From an uncultured Alphaproteobacteria bacterium (lineage in GTDB: Bacteria > Pseudomonadota > Alphaproteobacteria > Rs-D84), in assembly GCA_944389515.1 (NCBI GenBank), contig CALXMQ010000004.1, positions 22,703-86,702 on the forward strand: 64,000 nt of DNA, in the 5' to 3' direction. Positions 61,411 to 64,000 of the stretch are shown one piece after another. The notes beneath the pieces are model-generated. The model worked only from the letters and a program-made list of their open reading frames with translations, made no database searches and was not told where the DNA came from. The translations under genes and the position numbers were made by a program. Positions within the stretch are counted from its first letter, which is position 1. Each line of letters starts with the position of its first letter.

Positions 61411-61486
61411 TGGTGGCCAGAAGTGGAATCGAACCACTGACACAGGGATTTTCAGTCCCTTGCTCTACCAACTGAGCTATCTGGCC
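61411..61486 (-). tRNA. tRNA-Phe (GAA)
   Basis: A complete 76-base cloverleaf on the minus strand. The acceptor GGCCAGA pairs with TCTGGCC. The D-arm is TAGCTCAGTTGGTAGAGC. The anticodon loop CTGAAAA gives GAA. The T-arm is GTGGTTCGATTCCAC. The 3' CCA is encoded. It lies antisense between gatA and gatB. Confidence 0.97.
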
Positions 61487-61539
61487 AACGTGAAACGAAT
61501 AATAAAGTATCAAATGATAAAAAGCAAGGAAAAATAAAA

Positions 61540-63063
61540 ATGTTTACGATAAAGGGTAAAACAACAGATTGGGAATTGGTTATTGGACTGGAAACACATA
61601 TCGAAGTTTTGTCCAACAGCAAACTGTTCAGTGGTGCATCTGCGAACTATAACCCGACCATATCCCCAAATACCCAGGTTTCAATGGTTGATGTCGCCAT
61701 GCCTGGTATGTTGCCAGTACTAAATGAATATTGCGTTGAACAGGCAATAAAAATGGGATTGGGATTGAACGCAGAAATATCACGCCGCAGCATTTTTGCC
61801 CGTAAACAATATTTTTACCCTGACCTGCCCCAGGGATATCAAATATCTCAACCACCTGAATTACCGCCAATCGTTGGTCGTGGCTGGGTTGAAATTATGG
61901 GCGACGACGGTAAACCAAAGAAAATTTTAATTGAACGCGCACATTTGGAACAAGACGCCGGAAAATTAAAACACGACGTACACCCAACCAAATCATTTGC
62001 AGATTATAACCGAACTGGGGTTGCATTATTAGAAATAGTAACATTTTTGGATACAAAAAATCCGGAAAATAATTCATATATTTCATCCCCAGACGAAGCC
62101 GAACGTTACCTGCGCGAAATTCGTGAAATCGCACGTGCCCTGGGGGTATCCAAGGCAAATATGGAAGAAGGTTCCATGCGCGCAGACGTCAATGTTTCTG
62201 TACGACCTGTTGGTTCTGTGGAATTCCGCACACGCACAGAAACAAAAAATATGGTATCGTTCAAATTCATTAAATCCGCCATTGAATACGAAGCGCGCCG
62301 CCAAATCGAAATATACGAAAACGGTGGCACAGTATCCCAAGATACAATGCGTTATTCACAATCTGACGGTACAACATCCGTTATGCGCAGCAAAGAAGAC
62401 GCATTGGATTACCGTTATTTCCCAGATCCAGATTTACTGCCATTGGAAATTGACGACGACACGATTGAACGCATACGCAACACTATGCCCGAATTACCAG
62501 CGGCGACACGCGCGCGCTATGTGCATGATTTTGGGCTGTCTGAATATGATGCCGCACGTCTGACTGAAACGACGGACATATCAAAATGGTTTGACGCGGC
62601 GGTCGGTAACAACCCAAAACGCGCGAAATCCATCGCAAATTGGATGATTTCTGAATTGTTCGCACACCCCGAAAATTGGGATGCAAAAAACGCGCTGGAT
62701 ACATCTGACTGCGGCACAGCACGAATTATTACACCGTCTGATTTGGCTGAATTGGTCGATATGATTGCCGATAATGCCATCAATGGTAAACAGGCCAAAG
62801 AAATATTTATCAAAATGTTGGATGGCGAAACGGGTACCCCACGCGCGATTGCCGAAAAATTCGGTATGCAGCAAATTACAGATACCGTCGCAATCGAATC
62901 GGTTGTGGATGATGTAATTGCCCAAAACGCGCCCCAGGTTGAACAATATAAATCTGGTAAAACTGGATTGCTGGGCTTCTTTGTTGGTGCGGTTATGAAA
63001 TCAACCGGCGGTAAAGCAAATCCGGCCGTGGTAAATGAAATACTGCGTAAAAAATTATCATAA
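61540..63063 (+). CDS. gatB: Amidotransferase subunit B
   Basis: The kinase/transamidation subunit of GatCAB, 507 residues. WELVIGLETHIEVLSNSKLF is the GatB start block. RKQYFYPDLPQGYQISQ and HLEQDAGKLKHD contain the catalytic-site His and Asp/Glu. The YqeY-like tail ends GFFVGAVMKSTGGKANPAVV. AAGCAAGGAAAAATAAAA precedes the ATG. The tRNA-Phe lies between it and gatA, so it may have its own start of transcription. Confidence 0.96.
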   Translation: MFTIKGKTTDWELVIGLETHIEVLSNSKLFSGASANYNPTISPNTQVSMVDVAMPGMLPVLNEYCVEQAIKMGLGLNAEISRRSIFARKQYFYPDLPQGYQISQPPELPPIVGRGWVEIMGDDGKPKKILIERAHLEQDAGKLKHDVHPTKSFADYNRTGVALLEIVTFLDTKNPENNSYISSPDEAERYLREIREIARALGVSKANMEEGSMRADVNVSVRPVGSVEFRTRTETKNMVSFKFIKSAIEYEARRQIEIYENGGTVSQDTMRYSQSDGTTSVMRSKEDALDYRYFPDPDLLPLEIDDDTIERIRNTMPELPAATRARYVHDFGLSEYDAARLTETTDISKWFDAAVGNNPKRAKSIANWMISELFAHPENWDAKNALDTSDCGTARIITPSDLAELVDMIADNAINGKQAKEIFIKMLDGETGTPRAIAEKFGMQQITDTVAIESVVDDVIAQNAPQVEQYKSGKTGLLGFFVGAVMKSTGGKANPAVVNEILRKKLS

Positions 63064-63082
63064 AAAATAATGGGGGTGCAAA

Positions 63083-63268
63083 ATGTCAAACGAATCAACA
63101 TTTTCTATTGTAACCATCGTCAAAGACGATCCAATTACTGGTGTTGAATATGGCACAGCCAATGTTCCGTATAAAACACCGCACCCCACTGAAATTGACA
63201 CGTATCAAAAACGCTTGCATGCGATAAAATCAAAACGCATACGCGCCGAAAAACAAAAGCAAAAATAA
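63083..63268 (+). CDS. Small basic-tailed protein between gatB and miaB
   Basis: A 61-residue protein with GGGGGTGCAAA before the ATG, 19 bases after the gatB stop and 10 bases before miaB. The first part is acidic and polar (FSIVTIVKDDPITGVEYGTA), and the last 20 residues are strongly basic (RLHAIKSKRIRAEKQKQK). The tail may bind nucleic acid. No family recognised. Spacing and the ribosome site argue that it is real. Confidence 0.6.
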   Translation: MSNESTFSIVTIVKDDPITGVEYGTANVPYKTPHPTEIDTYQKRLHAIKSKRIRAEKQKQK

Positions 63269-63278
63269 AATACCCATT

Positions 63279-64000
63279 ATGAAAAAATTTTTTATTCATA
63301 CATTTGGTTGTCAAATGAACGTATATGATGGTCAACGCATCGCATCCATGCTGCGCGGACGTGGATACATACAAACCGATAAATATACAGATGCAGACAT
63401 CATAATATTAAACACATGCGCCGTACGCGCCAAGGCAACAGATAAAGTATTCAGCGCACTGGGACGTATACGCACTGAAAAAAAGCCAGATGCGATTATG
63501 GGTATTGTTGGATGCGTGGCACGCGAATCGGGCGCAGATGCATTTCGTCGTGTCCCAGAATTAAATTTTGTTTTGGGTCCACAAAGTTATCATAAATTGC
63601 CCGAAATTTTAGAAAACCCAGATACCAGACTGTTTAATATCGATTTAGGCGGACTGGAAAAATTTGATGAAATGCCGCAAATGGACGCGTCCCCCACGGT
63701 TGCATATATACCAATCCAAGAAGGCTGCAATCATTGCTGTACATACTGTATTGTGCCGTACACACGTGGCCGTGAAATATCACGTCCATATAACGATGTT
63801 ATACGCGACACAATTCATGCCGCGAATACCGGCGCAATCGAGATATGTTTCTTGGGTCAAAATGTAAATGGATATAAATACACCGACGAAAACGGAAAAA
63901 TATATCGTTTATCTGATTTAATCCGTTCCACCGCAAAATTGGACGCTGTTAAACGTATTCGTTTTACATCCAGTTATCCAACAGAAATGACCGACGATTT
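63279..64000 (+). CDS. miaB: tRNA-2-methylthio-N6-dimethylallyladenosine synthase MiaB, cut
   Basis: A radical-SAM methylthiotransferase that modifies A37 of tRNAs that read U-starting codons. The N-terminal UPF0004 domain has Cys in FGCQMNVYDG, LNTCAVR and GIVGCVARESG for one 4Fe-4S cluster. GCNHCCTYCIVPYTRG gives the radical-SAM cluster (C-x3-C-x2-C). The C-terminal third including the TRAM domain lies beyond the window. The start MKKFFIHTFGCQMN is clear, though its ribosome site is poor and it sits 10 bases after the previous gene. Confidence 0.94.
   Translation, partial: MKKFFIHTFGCQMNVYDGQRIASMLRGRGYIQTDKYTDADIIILNTCAVRAKATDKVFSALGRIRTEKKPDAIMGIVGCVARESGADAFRRVPELNFVLGPQSYHKLPEILENPDTRLFNIDLGGLEKFDEMPQMDASPTVAYIPIQEGCNHCCTYCIVPYTRGREISRPYNDVIRDTIHAANTGAIEICFLGQNVNGYKYTDENGKIYRLSDLIRSTAKLDAVKRIRFTSSYPTEMTDD

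Overview
The window looks like chromosome from a moderately AT-rich, Gram-negative alphaproteobacterium, probably an uncultured host- or gut-associated lineage. The evidence is its gene families: GatCAB amidotransferase, Tol-Pal, FtsEX, MltG next to acpP/fabF, a Suf pathway, class II aldolase, DnaA, DprA, MiaB. Many short secreted proteins resemble nothing I can name. Promoters look like sigma70, and several carry a GANTC site between -35 and -10, the CcrM/GcrA signature of alphaproteobacteria. The species assignment is inference.

Layout. 1-6.2 kb: a cut beta-barrel protein, mltG, a Cys-rich secreted protein, an acyl-CoA synthetase, tRNA-Pro(CGG), fabF and acpP. 6.2-11.4 kb: a leftward set with lepA first, followed by three small related Cys-rich proteins (one with an acyl-carrier domain at its N-terminus) and a degenerate tyrosine recombinase; then a GNAT acetyltransferase and rbfA. 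11.5-13.2 kb: a YqaA membrane protein, and a PAP2 phosphatase preceded by a long, highly structured RNA leader ending in an intrinsic terminator. 13.2-21.7 kb: four tandem Ala-rich, signal-peptide-bearing repeat proteins and an outer-membrane barrel. 21.8-28.3 kb: pal, ftsE-ftsX-DUF218-plsC, an orphan protein, a secreted nuclease and tolB. 28.3-32 kb: an accessory patch with an RHH regulator behind a 12-bp repeat array, a VirB2-like pilin, lipoproteins, a Cys-rich surface protein and a tiny gene behind a near-perfect promoter.

32-51.7 kb is mostly housekeeping: class II aldolase, efp, ppa, dnaN, asmA, rluC-like, a prepilin, a compact uvrC, pgsA, dnaJ, parE, dnaA, dprA, plsY and rpsT, with three unrecognised or secreted proteins between them. 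The dnaA-dprA gap is rich in palindromes. 51.8-54.4 kb: a type IVB pilus secretin and its PilL/TcpQ-like partner. 54.5-59.1 kb: a rightward operon with sufB-sufC flanked by membrane proteins. 59.1-64 kb: ruvX/yqgF, gatC-gatA-(tRNA-Phe antisense)-gatB, a small unknown gene and the start of miaB.

The most unusual items are the lepA-linked Cys-rich/ACP gene set, the switch-like leader of the PAP2 gene, the 12-bp iteron array in front of the RHH gene, the GANTC-in-spacer promoters, and repeated cases in which a promoter abuts the start codon (leaderless mRNAs). No CRISPR array, insertion sequence or complete prophage was seen.
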